A DNA stretch of 47,579 nt from the NCBI GenBank assembly GCA_016790425.1, contig JAEUPF010000024.1:1-47579 (forward strand), written 5' to 3'. Made by a program: the position numbers and the translations under genes. Source of the stretch: Rubrivivax sp. GTDB lineage: Bacteria > Pseudomonadota > Gammaproteobacteria > Burkholderiales > Burkholderiaceae_C. The notes under the pieces are model-generated. The model was not told the DNA's origin. It did no database searches and saw only the letters and a list, made by a program, of their open reading frames with translations. Below are positions 1 through 10,493 of the stretch, piece by piece. Position 1 is the first letter of the stretch. Each line of letters opens with the position of its first letter.

Positions 1-2
1 CT

Positions 3-1067
3 GGTTCGGCTGGTTCGGCTTCCACCGGTCCATCGCCGGCGCCCACGACATCCACCGCTTCGCCACTGCCGCTGTCGCCGGCCGGCCTGGCCCGGCTCGC
101 CGCGGTCACGGTGCTGCTGATCTGGATCACCTTCATCCTCGTCGCGCGCGGCAGCGCGCGCGGCACGCTGACGCCACTGGACATCGCCTGGCTGCGCTTC
201 GTGTTCTCCGGCCTCGTCGTGCTGCCGTTCGCGTGGCGGTACCGCCAGGCGCTCGTGCGCGGGCTCGCCGGCAACGGGCCCAGCGGCAACAGCGCGCCTG
301 GCGCCGCCGCCGCGGCCGCCGCCCGTCTGCGGCGCGCAGCCCTGGTTCGCGCGATGGCGCTCGGCGGCTTCGGCGGCCTGGGCTACTGCCTGCTCGCCTA
401 CAACGCCTTCTTCCTCGCGCCGGTGTCGCACGCGGCGGTGCTGTTGCCGGGCAGCCTGCCGTTGTGGAGCACGCTGGGCGCGATGCTGCTGCTCGGCGAA
501 AGGCTGACGCTGGCGCGCGTGGCCGGCGTGGCGCTGATCCTCGCCGGCGGTGCGGCGGTGGCCGGAGCGAGCTTGTTCGAGGCCCTGGCAGCCGGCGCAC
601 GCACCTGGCGCGGCGATGTTCTCTTCGTCGGCGCCAGCATGACCTGGGCGGTGTACGGCGTGCTGTGCCGGCGCTGGCGCGTCGGCGCAGTGGCCGCCAC
701 GGGCGCGGTGGCGCTGGTGACGCTGGTGCTCGCCGTTCCCGCGTATGCGCTGGCCGCGTGGGCGGGCGTGGTGCCCAGCCGGCTGGCCGAAGCCCCGGTG
801 GCCGAGATCGCCTTCCAGGCTGTGTACCAAGGCGGCCTGTCGATGCTCGTGGCCGGCATCGCCTTCACGCAGGTGGTGGCGCACTACGGGCCGGTGCGCA
901 CGACGATGTTCACCGCCGTCGTGCCGCCGCTGGCGGCGCTGGCGGCAGTGCCGGTGCTGGGCGAGCCGCTGGCGGCTTCGGCGCTGCTCGGGCTGGCCCT
1001 GGTGACCTTGGGGCTGCTCGTGGGCAGCGGCGTGTTGCCGCTGCGCCGGCGCCGCACTTCGCATTGA
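3..1067 (+). CDS. EamA/DMT-family transporter (5' end cut by window edge)
   Basis: Inner-membrane drug/metabolite transporter with the EamA fold, probably an exporter of small metabolites; the substrate cannot be told. The frame is open to the left edge, so the true start may lie outside the window. The first residues inside are a Ser/Thr/Pro-rich stretch, and the first membrane helix begins with the GTG at 111 (VLLIWITFILVARG). From there about 318 residues with roughly ten hydrophobic segments and the two-fold EamA repeat are visible, e.g. LRFVFSGLVVLPF in the first half and LLLGERLTLARVAGVALILAGG at its end. A Gly/Ala/Ser-rich loop near 280-330 looks expanded. The stop lies 10 bases before tsaB, so the two may be co-transcribed. 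The family call is firm, the start is not. Confidence 0.85.
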   Translation, partial: GSAGSASTGPSPAPTTSTASPLPLSPAGLARLAAVTVLLIWITFILVARGSARGTLTPLDIAWLRFVFSGLVVLPFAWRYRQALVRGLAGNGPSGNSAPGAAAAAAARLRRAALVRAMALGGFGGLGYCLLAYNAFFLAPVSHAAVLLPGSLPLWSTLGAMLLLGERLTLARVAGVALILAGGAAVAGASLFEALAAGARTWRGDVLFVGASMTWAVYGVLCRRWRVGAVAATGAVALVTLVLAVPAYALAAWAGVVPSRLAEAPVAEIAFQAVYQGGLSMLVAGIAFTQVVAHYGPVRTTMFTAVVPPLAALAAVPVLGEPLAASALLGLALVTLGLLVGSGVLPLRRRRTSH

Positions 1068-1077
1068 CGGGGCCACG

Positions 1078-1875
1078 ATGAACCGCGCCGCGCTGCCGCG
1101 CCTGCTCGCCTTCGACACCAGCACCGAGGTGCTGGCCGTCGCTGCGGCCGGGCCAGCGGGCTCGCACGCGGTCGAAGCGGCCGGCGGTGCGGCGGCGTCG
1201 GCGCAGCTGGTGCCGCTCATCGGCGAGGTGCTCTCGCGCGCCCGGCTGGCGCTGGCCGATCTCGATGCCATCGCCTTCGGCCGCGGCCCGGGCGCCTTCA
1301 CGGGCTTGCGCACAAGCTGCGCCGTGGCGCAGGGACTGGGCTTCGGCCTGGCGCGGCCACTGCTGCCGCTGGACAGCCTGCTCGTCGTGGCCGAGGACGC
1401 CCTCGGGGCTACCGACGCGACGCCCGCGCCGGCCACGGTGGCCGTGGCGATGGACGCGCGCATGGACGAGATCTATGGCGCCGTCTACCAGCGCACCGCG
1501 GCAGCGACGACGGCGGCCGCGCCAGGCTGGCGCACACTGCATGCGCCGGCGCTGTACACGCTGGCGTCGTGGAATGCGCTCGTCGATTCGTTGCCCGGGT
1601 TGCACGCCGTCGCCGGTTCGGCACTGGCCGCATTCGGTGCGCGGTTGCGGCCATCGCCGGGCGCGCGGGTGCATGCGCGCGAGACCGGCCGCGCCGCGGC
1701 GTTGCTGCGGCTGGCGCGGCACGCCTTCGCTGCCGGCGAGGGCATCGACGCGGCCGCCGCCTTGCCGCTGTACCTGCGCGACAAGGTGGCGCTGACGACC
1801 GCCGAGCGCGCCGAACGCGCAGCCACGTCGGGCCAGCCCGCACCGCCGCCCACACGAGTGACGCATGGTGGCTGA
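1078..1875 (+). CDS. tsaB: TsaB, subunit of tRNA threonylcarbamoyladenosine synthesis
   Basis: Partner of TsaD and TsaE in making N6-threonylcarbamoyladenosine at position 37 of ANN-decoding tRNAs, in the cytoplasm. The 265-residue ASKHA-fold protein starts with the family N-terminus (LLAFDTSTEVLAVA) and carries the conserved GPGAFTGLRT loop near residue 75. The C-terminal part (after about 150) is the less conserved half usual for TsaB. The end overlaps rimI by 11 bases. The tsaB-rimI pair is a classic bacterial neighbourhood and supports both names. Start ATG at 1078 follows the transporter stop directly. Confidence 0.93.
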   Translation: MNRAALPRLLAFDTSTEVLAVAAAGPAGSHAVEAAGGAAASAQLVPLIGEVLSRARLALADLDAIAFGRGPGAFTGLRTSCAVAQGLGFGLARPLLPLDSLLVVAEDALGATDATPAPATVAVAMDARMDEIYGAVYQRTAAATTAAAPGWRTLHAPALYTLASWNALVDSLPGLHAVAGSALAAFGARLRPSPGARVHARETGRAAALLRLARHAFAAGEGIDAAAALPLYLRDKVALTTAERAERAATSGQPAPPPTRVTHGG

Positions 1876-2440
1876 AGGCCGACCTGTCGCGACCGTGCCG
1901 GCCTCGCGGCGGCGGCCGATGACCGTGGCCGATCTCGGCGCGGTGCTGGCCATCGAAGCGCAGGCCTACAGCCACCCGTGGACGCACGGCAACTTCGTCG
2001 ATTCGCTCGCCGCGGGCCATCTGGCCGAGGTGCTCGAAGGCGATGGCGGCCGCATCGCCGGCTACTTCGTGGCGATGGAAGGCGTCGACGAGTTGCACCT
2101 GCTGAACCTCACCATCGCGCCGGCCGGCCAGGGCAGCGGCCTCGGTTCGGCGTTGCTCGAGACGGTGCTGGCGCACGCGCGTTCGCGCGGCCTGGCGCAG
2201 GTGTGGCTCGAGGTGCGCGCCAGCAACGCGCGGGCGCGGGCGCTGTATGCGCGGCGCGGTTTCGACGAGGTGGGCCTGCGCCGCGGCTACTACCCCGGGC
2301 TGCGCGGGCGCGAAGACGCGGTGCTGATGCGGCGCGTGGTCGCGGCGCCGCCGCCCGCGCCGACGCGCGGCCCGGCCACTGCCACGGTGGCGGCGGCGGC
2401 CAAGGCGGCCGGTCGGGGAGGCACCGATGGCGTGGAGTGA
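1865..2440 (+). CDS. rimI: RimI-type GNAT acetyltransferase (ribosomal protein S18 alanine N-acetyltransferase)
   Basis: Acetyl-CoA dependent N-terminal acetyltransferase; RimI acetylates the N-terminal alanine of ribosomal protein S18. A GNAT core is visible: substrate region (IEAQAYSHPWTHGNF), an acetyl-CoA binding segment (APAGQGSGLGSALLE) and the C-terminal motif WLEVRASNARARALYARRGF followed by the RimI-like YYPGLRGREDAVLMRR end. The protein is 191 residues from 1865; the family is usually near 150, and a second ATG at 1919 (MTVADLGAVLAIE) would remove an unconserved 18-residue leader and is a plausible true start. A short Ala-rich C-terminal tail follows the domain. Both ends overlap neighbours (tsaB by 11 bases, the glycosylase by 14), suggesting coupled translation. 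Confidence 0.9.
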   Translation: MVAEGRPVATVPASRRRPMTVADLGAVLAIEAQAYSHPWTHGNFVDSLAAGHLAEVLEGDGGRIAGYFVAMEGVDELHLLNLTIAPAGQGSGLGSALLETVLAHARSRGLAQVWLEVRASNARARALYARRGFDEVGLRRGYYPGLRGREDAVLMRRVVAAPPPAPTRGPATATVAAAAKAAGRGGTDGVE

Positions 2441-3308
2441 GCGCCGCCGCGCCATGCTCGAGGAGATGGGGTTGCGCGTGTGGCAGCCTGCGCTGGCGGT
2501 GCCGGCGGCGACCGTCACCGCCCCACGCGCCGCCGATCTTCAGGCGCCGGTTGCCGCTGCCGCTGCCGGCGCCGTTGTCGCGCCGCCCCGGCTCGCCGCC
2601 GAATCTGCACCGCGCGTCCCTGCCGCGAACGCGCCTCAGCCCGTGCTGCAGCCCGTGCTGCAGTCCGTGCAGCCCGCGCAGCCTTCGCGGCCTTCGCAGC
2701 CCGCCCTGCCGGCGGCCGACGTCGCAGCGCTCGACTGGGGCGCGTTGCGCGCCGCCGTGGCCGGCTGCCGCGCCTGCGCGCTGTGCGAAGGACGCCGGCA
2801 GACGGTGTTCGGCGTCGGCCATCCGCAGGCGCACTGGATGATCGTCGGCGAAGCGCCCGGCGAGCAGGAGGACGCGACGGGCGAGCCCTTCGTCGGCCCG
2901 GCCGGCCAGCTGCTCGACTCGATGCTGGCCGCGCTCGGCCTGGCGCGGCTTGCCGAAGGCGACCCCGCGCGGCGCGTCTTCATCGCCAACACGCTGAAGT
3001 GCCGGCCGCCGGGCAACCGCAATCCGCAGCCCGAGGAGATGCAGCGCTGCGAGCCGTTCCTCGTGCGCCAGATCCAGCTCGTACGGCCGCGCATCGTGCT
3101 GGCAATGGGCCGCTTCGCGGTGCAGGCGCTCCTGCGCAGCAGCGAGCCGGTGGGCAGGCTGCGCGGCCGCGTGCACCGCTACGAAGGCGTGCCGCTGGTG
3201 GTGACCTACCACCCCGCCTACCTGCTGCGCAACCTGCCGGACAAGGCGCGCGCCTGGGAAGACCTGTGCCTGGCCGCCGACGTGGTGGAACGGGAGGCGG
3301 CGCGGTGA
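2427..3308 (+). CDS. Family 4 (Fe-S) uracil-DNA glycosylase
   Basis: Removes uracil from DNA in base-excision repair. The domain occupies residues about 105-290: motif A is GEAPGEQEDATGEPFVG (141-157), the late motif is HPAYLL (262-267), and four cysteines suited to the family's 4Fe-4S cluster are C117, C120, C192 and C208. The domain resembles the uracil-binding part that early annotations named after phage SPO1 DNA polymerase. The first 100 residues are unusual: a Pro/Ala/Gln-rich low-complexity linker with repeats such as QPVLQPVLQSVQPAQPSRPS. The family is often about 200-300 residues, with such leaders seen in Burkholderiales. It overlaps rimI by 14 bases and the next gene by 4 (GTGA). 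Confidence 0.92.
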   Translation: MAWSERRRAMLEEMGLRVWQPALAVPAATVTAPRAADLQAPVAAAAAGAVVAPPRLAAESAPRVPAANAPQPVLQPVLQSVQPAQPSRPSQPALPAADVAALDWGALRAAVAGCRACALCEGRRQTVFGVGHPQAHWMIVGEAPGEQEDATGEPFVGPAGQLLDSMLAALGLARLAEGDPARRVFIANTLKCRPPGNRNPQPEEMQRCEPFLVRQIQLVRPRIVLAMGRFAVQALLRSSEPVGRLRGRVHRYEGVPLVVTYHPAYLLRNLPDKARAWEDLCLAADVVEREAAR

Positions 3309-5464
3309 ACGCGCGGCCGAACGAAGAAGCGCACGAAGAACCGCCCGCAGGCGGCGCCCCGGCGCGTCGCGACGAGCTGGCCCTCCTGCGCCTGCTGGCC
3401 GACACGGTGCCGGTGGCCATCGCCTACTACGAGGCCGCCGGCGTCACCTGCCGCATGGCCAACCGCCGCTACGCCGAGATGTTCGGCTTCGCGCATGAGC
3501 GCGAGATCATCGGCCGCCCGCTGCACGAGATCATCGGCGCGCCGGCAACGGCGCTGATCGAGCCGCATCGCAAGCGCGTCGTCGAAGAGCGGGTGAGCGT
3601 CATCTACGAACGCGAAGTGACCGGCGCCGACGGCGAGCGCCGCAACGTCGAGGTGCGGCTGCTGCCGCACGCGGGCGAAACCGGCGCCAGCGTCGGCGCC
3701 TTCGTGCAGATCGCCGACATCACGCACCACCGGCGCGCCGAAGCGGCGCTGCGCGAAAGCGAGGAGCGGCTGGCGAAGTTCATGCACGCCAGCGACGAAG
3801 GCATCGTCTTCCACAAGGGCGGCTACATCACCGACGTCAACCCGCCGCTGCTCAACCTGCTCGGCTACACGCTGGCCGAGATGCTCGGGCGGCTGACGCT
3901 GGAGTTCATCGCCCCCGAGGCGCAGCAGAAGGTGGCCGAGGTGATGGCCGCCGCGCCCGACACGCGCTACGACAGCGTCGCGATGCACAAGGACGGCACG
4001 CGCATCCCGGTGCAGTTCATCGTGCGCACGATGCACCACCAGGGCGAGCTGCAGCGGCTGACCATCGTGCGCGACCTGCGCGACCGCCTCGAAGCCGAGC
4101 GCCGCATCCAGCACCTGGCACACCACGACGCACTGACCGGCCTGCCCAACCGCCTGGCGTTCGGCGAGCGGCTGGAGCGGCGGCTGGAGCAGGCGCGCGC
4201 CAGCGGCGAGTCGCTGGCGCTGATGTTCATCGACCTCGACCACTTCAAGCGCATCAACGACTCGCTCGGCCACGCCGTCGGCGACACCTTGCTGAAGACG
4301 GTCGCGGCGCGCATCACCGACGCCTTGCGCGTGGGCGACCTCGTCGGGCGCTTCGGCGGCGACGAGTTCCTCGTGCTGCTGGCGCCGCGCGCCGGCGCGC
4401 CGGCGGTGGGCGAGGTGGCGGCGCGGCTGCTGGCGGCCATCGCCGAGCCGCTGCAGGCGGCCGGCGGGGTAGCGATCTCGGTGACGCCGTCGATCGGCGT
4501 GGCGATGTTCCCGGCCGACGGCGCCACGCCGGCCGAACTGATCCAGCACGCCGACCAGGCGATGTACCGCGCCAAGTCCGGCGGCCGCGCCCGCTGCCGC
4601 TTCTTCGAAGCCGGCATGGCCGAAGCGGCGCTGGCCGAACTGGCCCTCGAAAGCCGGCTGGCGCTGGCGGTGAAGCAGGACGAGTTCGTGCTGCACTTCC
4701 AGCCCCAGGTGGCGCTGGCCTGGCCGGGCGCCGGCGGTGCAGCCGCTGCCGGCGGCGAAGGGGAAGTGCTCGGCGTCGAGGCGCTCGTGCGCTGGGTGCA
4801 CCCGCAGCGCGGGCTGCTGCCGCCCGACGAATTCATTCCGCTGGCCGAGGCACGGCGGCTGATCGTGCCGATCGGCGCCTGGGTGCTGCGCCATGCGCTG
4901 GCCGCCGCGGTGCGCTGGCGCGACGAGTTCGGCCGGCGCTTCCCGGTGGCGGTGAACCTGGCGATGCAGCAGTTCCAGACGCCGGGCTTCGTCGACAGCG
5001 TGGCCGAGGCGCTGCACGCCGCCGGCGCCGACGGTTCGATGCTCGAGCTGGAGATGACCGAGCGCGTGCTCATCGCCGACCTGCGCGAGGTGCGCGCCGC
5101 CCTCGAGCGCCTGGCCGCGATGGGCGTGCGCCTGACCGTGGACGACTTCGGCACCGGCTACACGTCGCTGCGGCACCTGAAGGACCTGCCGCTGCACCGG
5201 CTCAAGGTGGACCGCACCTTCGTCGCCGGCCTGCCCGACGACGCCGGCTCGGTGGCGGTGACGCGCGCCATCACGCAGATGGGGCACGGTCTGGCGCTGC
5301 AGGTCGTGGCCGAAGGCGTGCAGAGCGAAGCGCAGCGCGAGTTCGTGCGCGGCATCGGCTGCGACGCACTGCAAGGCGTGCTGCTGGCGCGGCCGATGCC
5401 CGAAGCCGAGATGACCGCTTGGCTGCGCCGGCGGCTGGCCGGCGCGGCGAGCGGCGACGAGTAG
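3305..5464 (+). CDS. PAS-PAS-GGDEF-EAL cyclic-di-GMP turnover protein
   Basis: Likely makes and/or degrades cyclic-di-GMP. The frame is open far upstream, but GTG at 3305 overlaps the glycosylase stop as GTGA and gives 719 residues with a natural N-terminus. Order: PAS 1 (about 28-140), PAS 2 (about 155-262), GGDEF domain with intact GGDEF at 351-355 and an RxxD inhibitory site (RVGD, 342-345), then EAL domain with EAL at 492-494, DDFGTG, LKVDRTF and VVAEGV all present. Both catalytic halves look competent, so activity is probably set by the PAS sensors. No membrane segment is evident, so it should be cytoplasmic. A Gly/Ala-rich insert (474-487) sits just before the EAL motif. Confidence 0.93.
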   Translation: MNARPNEEAHEEPPAGGAPARRDELALLRLLADTVPVAIAYYEAAGVTCRMANRRYAEMFGFAHEREIIGRPLHEIIGAPATALIEPHRKRVVEERVSVIYEREVTGADGERRNVEVRLLPHAGETGASVGAFVQIADITHHRRAEAALRESEERLAKFMHASDEGIVFHKGGYITDVNPPLLNLLGYTLAEMLGRLTLEFIAPEAQQKVAEVMAAAPDTRYDSVAMHKDGTRIPVQFIVRTMHHQGELQRLTIVRDLRDRLEAERRIQHLAHHDALTGLPNRLAFGERLERRLEQARASGESLALMFIDLDHFKRINDSLGHAVGDTLLKTVAARITDALRVGDLVGRFGGDEFLVLLAPRAGAPAVGEVAARLLAAIAEPLQAAGGVAISVTPSIGVAMFPADGATPAELIQHADQAMYRAKSGGRARCRFFEAGMAEAALAELALESRLALAVKQDEFVLHFQPQVALAWPGAGGAAAAGGEGEVLGVEALVRWVHPQRGLLPPDEFIPLAEARRLIVPIGAWVLRHALAAAVRWRDEFGRRFPVAVNLAMQQFQTPGFVDSVAEALHAAGADGSMLELEMTERVLIADLREVRAALERLAAMGVRLTVDDFGTGYTSLRHLKDLPLHRLKVDRTFVAGLPDDAGSVAVTRAITQMGHGLALQVVAEGVQSEAQREFVRGIGCDALQGVLLARPMPEAEMTAWLRRRLAGAASGDE

Positions 5465-5495
5465 CGGCGCGTAGGGCGAAGAAGCGGGCGCCCTG

Positions 5496-5535
5496 CAGCG
5501 CCGGGAACACAGCGCCGGGAACACAGCGCCGGGCA
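5496..5535. repeat. 14-bp tandem repeat between convergent genes
   Basis: Two exact copies of CAGCGCCGGGAACA (5496-5509 and 5510-5523) followed by a partial third copy to about 5535. It lies in the 135-base gap between the GGDEF-EAL gene and glmU, which converge here. No T-rich terminator tail is seen. Confidence 0.7.
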
Positions 5536-5568
5536 GCGCGCCGGACCGACGCCTTCGCGCCGCTACGC

Positions 5569-5599
5569 CTTCGGCTGCATCCTTCGGCTACTTCTTCGG

Positions 5600-5625
<26 letters not shown>
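5569..5625. repeat. Degenerate 12-bp repeat spanning the glmU stop
   Basis: The heptamer CTTCGGC starts at 5569, 5582, 5594, 5606 and 5618, i.e. with 12-13 base spacing. On the minus strand this is a GCCGAAG-based repeat that encodes the last lysine-rich residues of GlmU and continues past its TAG stop (5600-5602). It looks like a small slippage-generated array. Confidence 0.65.
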
Positions 5626-6971
<1,346 letters not shown>

Positions 6972-6973
<2 letters not shown>

Positions 6974-7910
6974 GTCGATTGCGTTCGATCGTTGCCGGGC
7001 CGCGGCCCAGCGAGCGGCGATTATCGGAGTGCTGGCCATCGTGTCCGTGGCGGGCCTTTCGGGCTGCAACGCGCTGCGCGTGGCCTACAACACGGGTCCC
7101 ACGCTCGCCTGGTGGTGGCTCGACGGCTACATGGATTTCGCCAGCGAACAGGCGCCGCAGGTCAAGGCGCAGATCGAGCGCTGGTTCGCATGGCATCGGC
7201 AGACGCAGGTGCCGGTGTACATCGGCCTGCTGGCCAGCGCCCAGCCGCATGTGGCCGAGCCGCTGACGCCGCTGTCCACCTGCCAGTGGTACGAGCGCAT
7301 CATGGCCGCGCTGGCACCGGCGCTGGCGCGCGCGGTCGAGCAGGCGGCCGACGTTCTGCCGGGCGTGGGCGAGGAGCAGTTGCGCCACCTCGAACAGCGC
7401 TACGTGAAGGTGCTGGACGAGGCGCGACGCGAGTACCTGCAGCCGGACAAGGAAGAGCGTCTGGCCGCTTCGGTGAAGCGCGCGCTCGACCGCGCCGAGC
7501 AGGTCTACGGGCGCCTGGACGAGCCGCAGCGCAAGGTCATCGCCGACGCCGTGGCCGCATCACCGTTCGACCCCGAAGCGTGGCTGCAGGAGCGCCGGCG
7601 CCGCCAGCGCGACACGCTGGCCACGGCGCGGCGGCTGATCGCCGACAAAGCCGGCCGCGAGCAGCGCATCGCGGGCCTGGCGTCGCTGGCCGAGCGCAGC
7701 CAGCACTCGCCCGACCCGGTCTACCGCGCCTACGACAAGAAGCTCACCGAATACAACTGCGCCTTCGTCGCGCGGCTGCACAACGCCACCACGCCCACGC
7801 AGCGGCAGCGCGCCAAGGCCACGCTGAAGGGCTGGGAAGACGACTTGCGCGCCGTCGTCGCCGGCCCGGCGCCGGCCGCGGCGGCCGACCCGTCGCGGCC
7901 GGCGAACTGA
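6972..7910 (+). CDS. DUF6279-type lipoprotein
   Basis: Predicted lipoprotein of unknown function. From the ATG at 6972 it has a 31-residue signal peptide with lipobox LSGC (Cys32), then about 280 mostly helical, charged residues. The beginning [23 protein letters not shown] is the hallmark of the DUF6279 family (helical, usually about 300 residues). Total length 312. The start codon overlaps that of glmU on the other strand (shared CATG at 6971-6974). A GTG at 7029 is in frame but would leave a signal peptide without a positive n-region, so 6972 is preferred. The 3' end is 6 bases from the convergent DUF4136 gene. Confidence 0.82.
7020..7047 (-). promoter_or_regulatory. Candidate sigma-70 promoter for glmU
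   Basis: Read on the minus strand, CGGACA (7042-7047) and GATAAT (7020-7025) are separated by 16 bases. The predicted transcript would start about 37 bases upstream of the glmU ATG. The element lies within the signal-peptide codons of the divergent lipoprotein gene. Confidence 0.45.
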
Positions 7911-7916
7911 AAACGC

Positions 7917-8525
7917 CTACGACAGCGGCACGCTCACGCGGCGCGGGTTCAGCCCCGTCTTGGGGAAGTCCATCAGCGCCGCCTGGAACAGCGCCGCCGT
8001 CACCGTGGGGCTCATGCTGGCGGCCGATTCGTTGCTGGCGCGCGCTTCGAACAGCGGCTTGCCGCTGGCGCGGTCGCGGATCAGCAGCGCCACTTCGCGG
8101 TCGTAGCGCGGCGGGCTGCCGTACACCGACATCGACCACGACGGCCCCAGCCACGGCCCGCGCCTGTAGTAGCCGAAGCCGCCGTGCCACCACATCGGGT
8201 CGGCCCAGGGGCCGTAGTCGGTGCGCGTGGTGCGCACGCCCACCTGCACCGTGACGTCGGGTGCGCTGCCGGCAGCCGCCGGCTTGAAGCCGGCCTTCTC
8301 GAGCGCCGGCCGCGCCGCGGCTTCGAGGGCGTCGGCCTCGGCGGCGCGCTGCTGCTGCGAGGGCAGGCGCTCGAAGGCGTAGGTGCCCGGGGCGCGGCCG
8401 GCTGGCCACTCGCCGAAGCTGGAGACTTCGCTGGTCACCGAGTTGAGGCTGGCGCAGCCGGCCGTCAGGCTCACCGCGGCCGCCATGGCCGCAGCGGCGG
8501 CGATTGCAGCGAAGGACGACTTCAT
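7917..8525 (-). CDS. DUF4136 lipoprotein
   Basis: Predicted lipoprotein, 202 residues, starting at the ATG at 8525. The signal peptide ends in SLTAGC (Cys24). The mature part shows the DUF4136 pattern: a region with YAFERLPS, then [10 protein letters not shown], a Trp/Tyr/Gly-rich segment ([19 protein letters not shown]) and the ending with ARASNESA and a block near [10 protein letters not shown]. Function of the family is unknown. The ATG overlaps the ttcA stop by 4 bases (ATGA), so it is probably translated from the same mRNA as ttcA. Confidence 0.85.
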   Translation of the reverse strand: MKSSFAAIAAAAAMAAAVSLTAGCASLNSVTSEVSSFGEWPAGRAPGTYAFERLPSQQQRAAEADALEAAARPALEKAGFKPAAAGSAPDVTVQVGVRTTRTDYGPWADPMWWHGGFGYYRRGPWLGPSWSMSVYGSPPRYDREVALLIRDRASGKPLFEARASNESAASMSPTVTAALFQAALMDFPKTGLNPRRVSVPLS

Positions 8526-9586
8526 GGGGCGCTCTCTTCCAGGGGCAAGGCGGCGGGCCGGACGCCGGGTTCTTCGTTGCGCAGCAGGCTCGCCGGGTGC
8601 TGCGACCGGCCGCCTTCGGCGCCCCGCCGCGTCACCGGCGCCGCGACGGTGACGGTGGCGCTCGGTGCGGCGAGCGGCACCTCCTGGCTGCCGCAGGGCT
8701 CGTCGTCGAAGGCGATGTCGCCGCCCGCGTCGGGAACACCCGTGGCTTGGAGCCTGGCGAACGGGTACAGGTTCCGGTCCATCAGGTGCGAGGGCACGGC
8801 ATGCGCCATCGCGCGCAGCATGTTGTCGCTGCGCCCGGGGTACTGGCGTTCCCACTCGCGCAGCATCTTCTTCACCTGCACGCGCTGCAGGTTGTCCTGG
8901 CTGCCGCACAGCGAGCACGGGATGATCGGGAAACGCCGCTGCTCGGCGAAGCGTTCGAGGTCGGTCTCGGCCACATAGGCGAGCGGGCGGATCACGACGT
9001 GGCGGCCGTCGTCGCTGACGAGCTTGGGCGGCATGCCCTTCAGGCGCCCGCCGAAGAACATGTTCATCAGCAGCGTCACCACCATGTCGTCGCGGTGGTG
9101 CCCGAGCGCGATGCGGGTGGCGCCGAGTTCGCTGGCCACGCGGTACAGGATGCCGCGGCGCAGCCGCGAGCAAAGGCTGCACATCGTCTGCCCTTCGGGG
9201 ACGTGCTTCTTGACGATCGAGTAGGTGTCCTGCGCCTCGATGCGGTACGGCACGCCGCGCTCCTGCAGGTACCTGGGCAGCACGTCGGCCGGGAAGCCCG
9301 GCTGCTTCTGGTCGAGGTTGACGGCGACGAGATCGAAGCGCACCGGCGCGCGCTGACGCAGGTTGATGAGGATGTCCAGGAGCGCGTGGCTGTCCTTGCC
9401 GCCGGACAGGCACACCATCACCTTGTCGCCTTCGCCGATCATCTCGAAGTCGGCAATGGCCTGGCCCACCTGGCGGTGCAGCCGCTTGGCGAGCTTGTTG
9501 GCCTCGAAGGCGGCCCTGCGCGCCGCGGCGGAGGCGTCGCCCGGGGCAGCGGCCGTCGCAACGGCAGTCGTGGACGGAACAGTCAT
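8522..9586 (-). CDS. ttcA: TtcA, tRNA 2-thiocytidine-32 synthetase
   Basis: ATP- and Fe-S-dependent enzyme that thiolates cytidine 32 in some tRNAs. 354 residues. The PP-loop SGGKDS is at 61-66; the cysteines that match the family's cluster and catalytic residues are C136 and C139 (MCSLC) and C224 and C227 (PCSLCGS). [26 protein letters not shown] is strongly TtcA-like. The tail after about 300 (with [13 protein letters not shown] and low-complexity sequence) is longer than in E. coli. Gap to the upstream SDR gene is 18 bases; the 3' end overlaps the DUF4136 gene by 4, so the three form an operon. Confidence 0.95.
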   Translation of the reverse strand: MTVPSTTAVATAAAPGDASAAARRAAFEANKLAKRLHRQVGQAIADFEMIGEGDKVMVCLSGGKDSHALLDILINLRQRAPVRFDLVAVNLDQKQPGFPADVLPRYLQERGVPYRIEAQDTYSIVKKHVPEGQTMCSLCSRLRRGILYRVASELGATRIALGHHRDDMVVTLLMNMFFGGRLKGMPPKLVSDDGRHVVIRPLAYVAETDLERFAEQRRFPIIPCSLCGSQDNLQRVQVKKMLREWERQYPGRSDNMLRAMAHAVPSHLMDRNLYPFARLQATGVPDAGGDIAFDDEPCGSQEVPLAAPSATVTVAAPVTRRGAEGGRSQHPASLLRNEEPGVRPAALPLEESAP

Positions 9587-9604
9587 CGGCGTCAGTGGTC
9601 GGCG

Positions 9605-10471
9605 TCAGTGGTGCTGAAGCGAGGCGCGGGCGAGGAAGACCACGTCGCGCGCCTGAGCGGAAAGGTGCTGGCCGCCATCGACGACGAGCGTCGTGCCGGT
9701 GACCGCCGGCGCCTCGGCGACGAGGAAGCGCACGGCGCGCGCCACGTCCTCGGGCGTGGAGCCGCGCTCGAGCGGCGTCATGCGGTGCGCGGCAGCGAAC
9801 TCGGCGGCGCTCATCTCGCTGGAGGTCAGCGTGATGCCCGGCGCCACGCCGACGACGCGCGTGCGCGGCGCGAAGGCCATCGCCAGCATGCGCGTGGCCA
9901 CCTCCAGCGCCGCCTTCGACAGCGTGTACGAGAGGTGGTCCGGGTTCAGGTTCCACAGCTTCTGGTCGAGCACGTTGACGACCACCTGGCCGCCGGCGGC
10001 GTGCAGGGCCTGCGCCAGCAGAACCGGCGCGCCGGTGTTGGCGCGCCAGTGGCGCTCCATGTTGGCGAAGCTGAAATCGGCAGCGCTGTCGTGCTCGAAG
10101 AGCGACGCGTTGTTGACGAGCGCATCGATGCGCCCCATCGCGCGCCTGACCTGCGGCACGAGCGCGCGGCACTGGATCTCGTCGGCCAGGTCGGCCCCGA
10201 AGGCGCGGGCGGCGGGCTGGTCGCTGCCGTGCGCGCTGGCGGCACCGCGGCCACCGTCCGTACCCGCGGGCAGCGCGCCGAGTTCCTGCACCAGTGCCGC
10301 CGCCTCGGCCGACGAATGGCGGTAGTGCACGGCGACGCGCCAGCCCGCTGCGGCCAGTTCGCGCGCAATGGCGCGGCCGATGCGCTGCGCGCCGCCGGTA
10401 ACCAGCGCAACCGGGGCTTGCACCGGTGCCGGGCCGGGGGCGCTGCTGCGCGGGGTGTGCGAGGGACTCAT
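9605..10471 (-). CDS. SDR-family oxidoreductase, pteridine-reductase/FolM-like
   Basis: NAD(P)H-dependent short-chain dehydrogenase, 288 residues from the ATG at 10471. The nucleotide-binding motif VTGGAQRIGRAIA and the NNAS motif are of the pteridine-reductase (FolM, dihydromonapterin reductase) type, and the active-site YTLSK is present. FolM reduces dihydromonapterin or dihydrobiopterin; that exact activity is inferred. An internal loop near residue 65-90 (with TDGGRGAASAHGSDQPAA) looks expanded. It is the first gene of a minus-strand operon with ttcA. The start has a nearby AGGA only three bases away and shares CATG with one possible start of the divergent methyltransferase. Confidence 0.85.
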   Translation of the reverse strand: MSPSHTPRSSAPGPAPVQAPVALVTGGAQRIGRAIARELAAAGWRVAVHYRHSSAEAAALVQELGALPAGTDGGRGAASAHGSDQPAARAFGADLADEIQCRALVPQVRRAMGRIDALVNNASLFEHDSAADFSFANMERHWRANTGAPVLLAQALHAAGGQVVVNVLDQKLWNLNPDHLSYTLSKAALEVATRMLAMAFAPRTRVVGVAPGITLTSSEMSAAEFAAAHRMTPLERGSTPEDVARAVRFLVAEAPAVTGTTLVVDGGQHLSAQARDVVFLARASLQHH

Positions 10472-10477
10472 GCTTCC

Positions 10478-10483
10478 TACAAT
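10478..10483 (+). promoter_or_regulatory. Candidate -10 element (TACAAT) for the MidA-like gene
   Basis: TACAAT ends 10 bases before the ATG at 10494. If used, transcription would begin just before that codon, giving a leaderless or nearly leaderless mRNA. No good -35 hexamer is visible. Confidence 0.4.
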
Positions 10484-10493
10484 GCCGCGCGTG

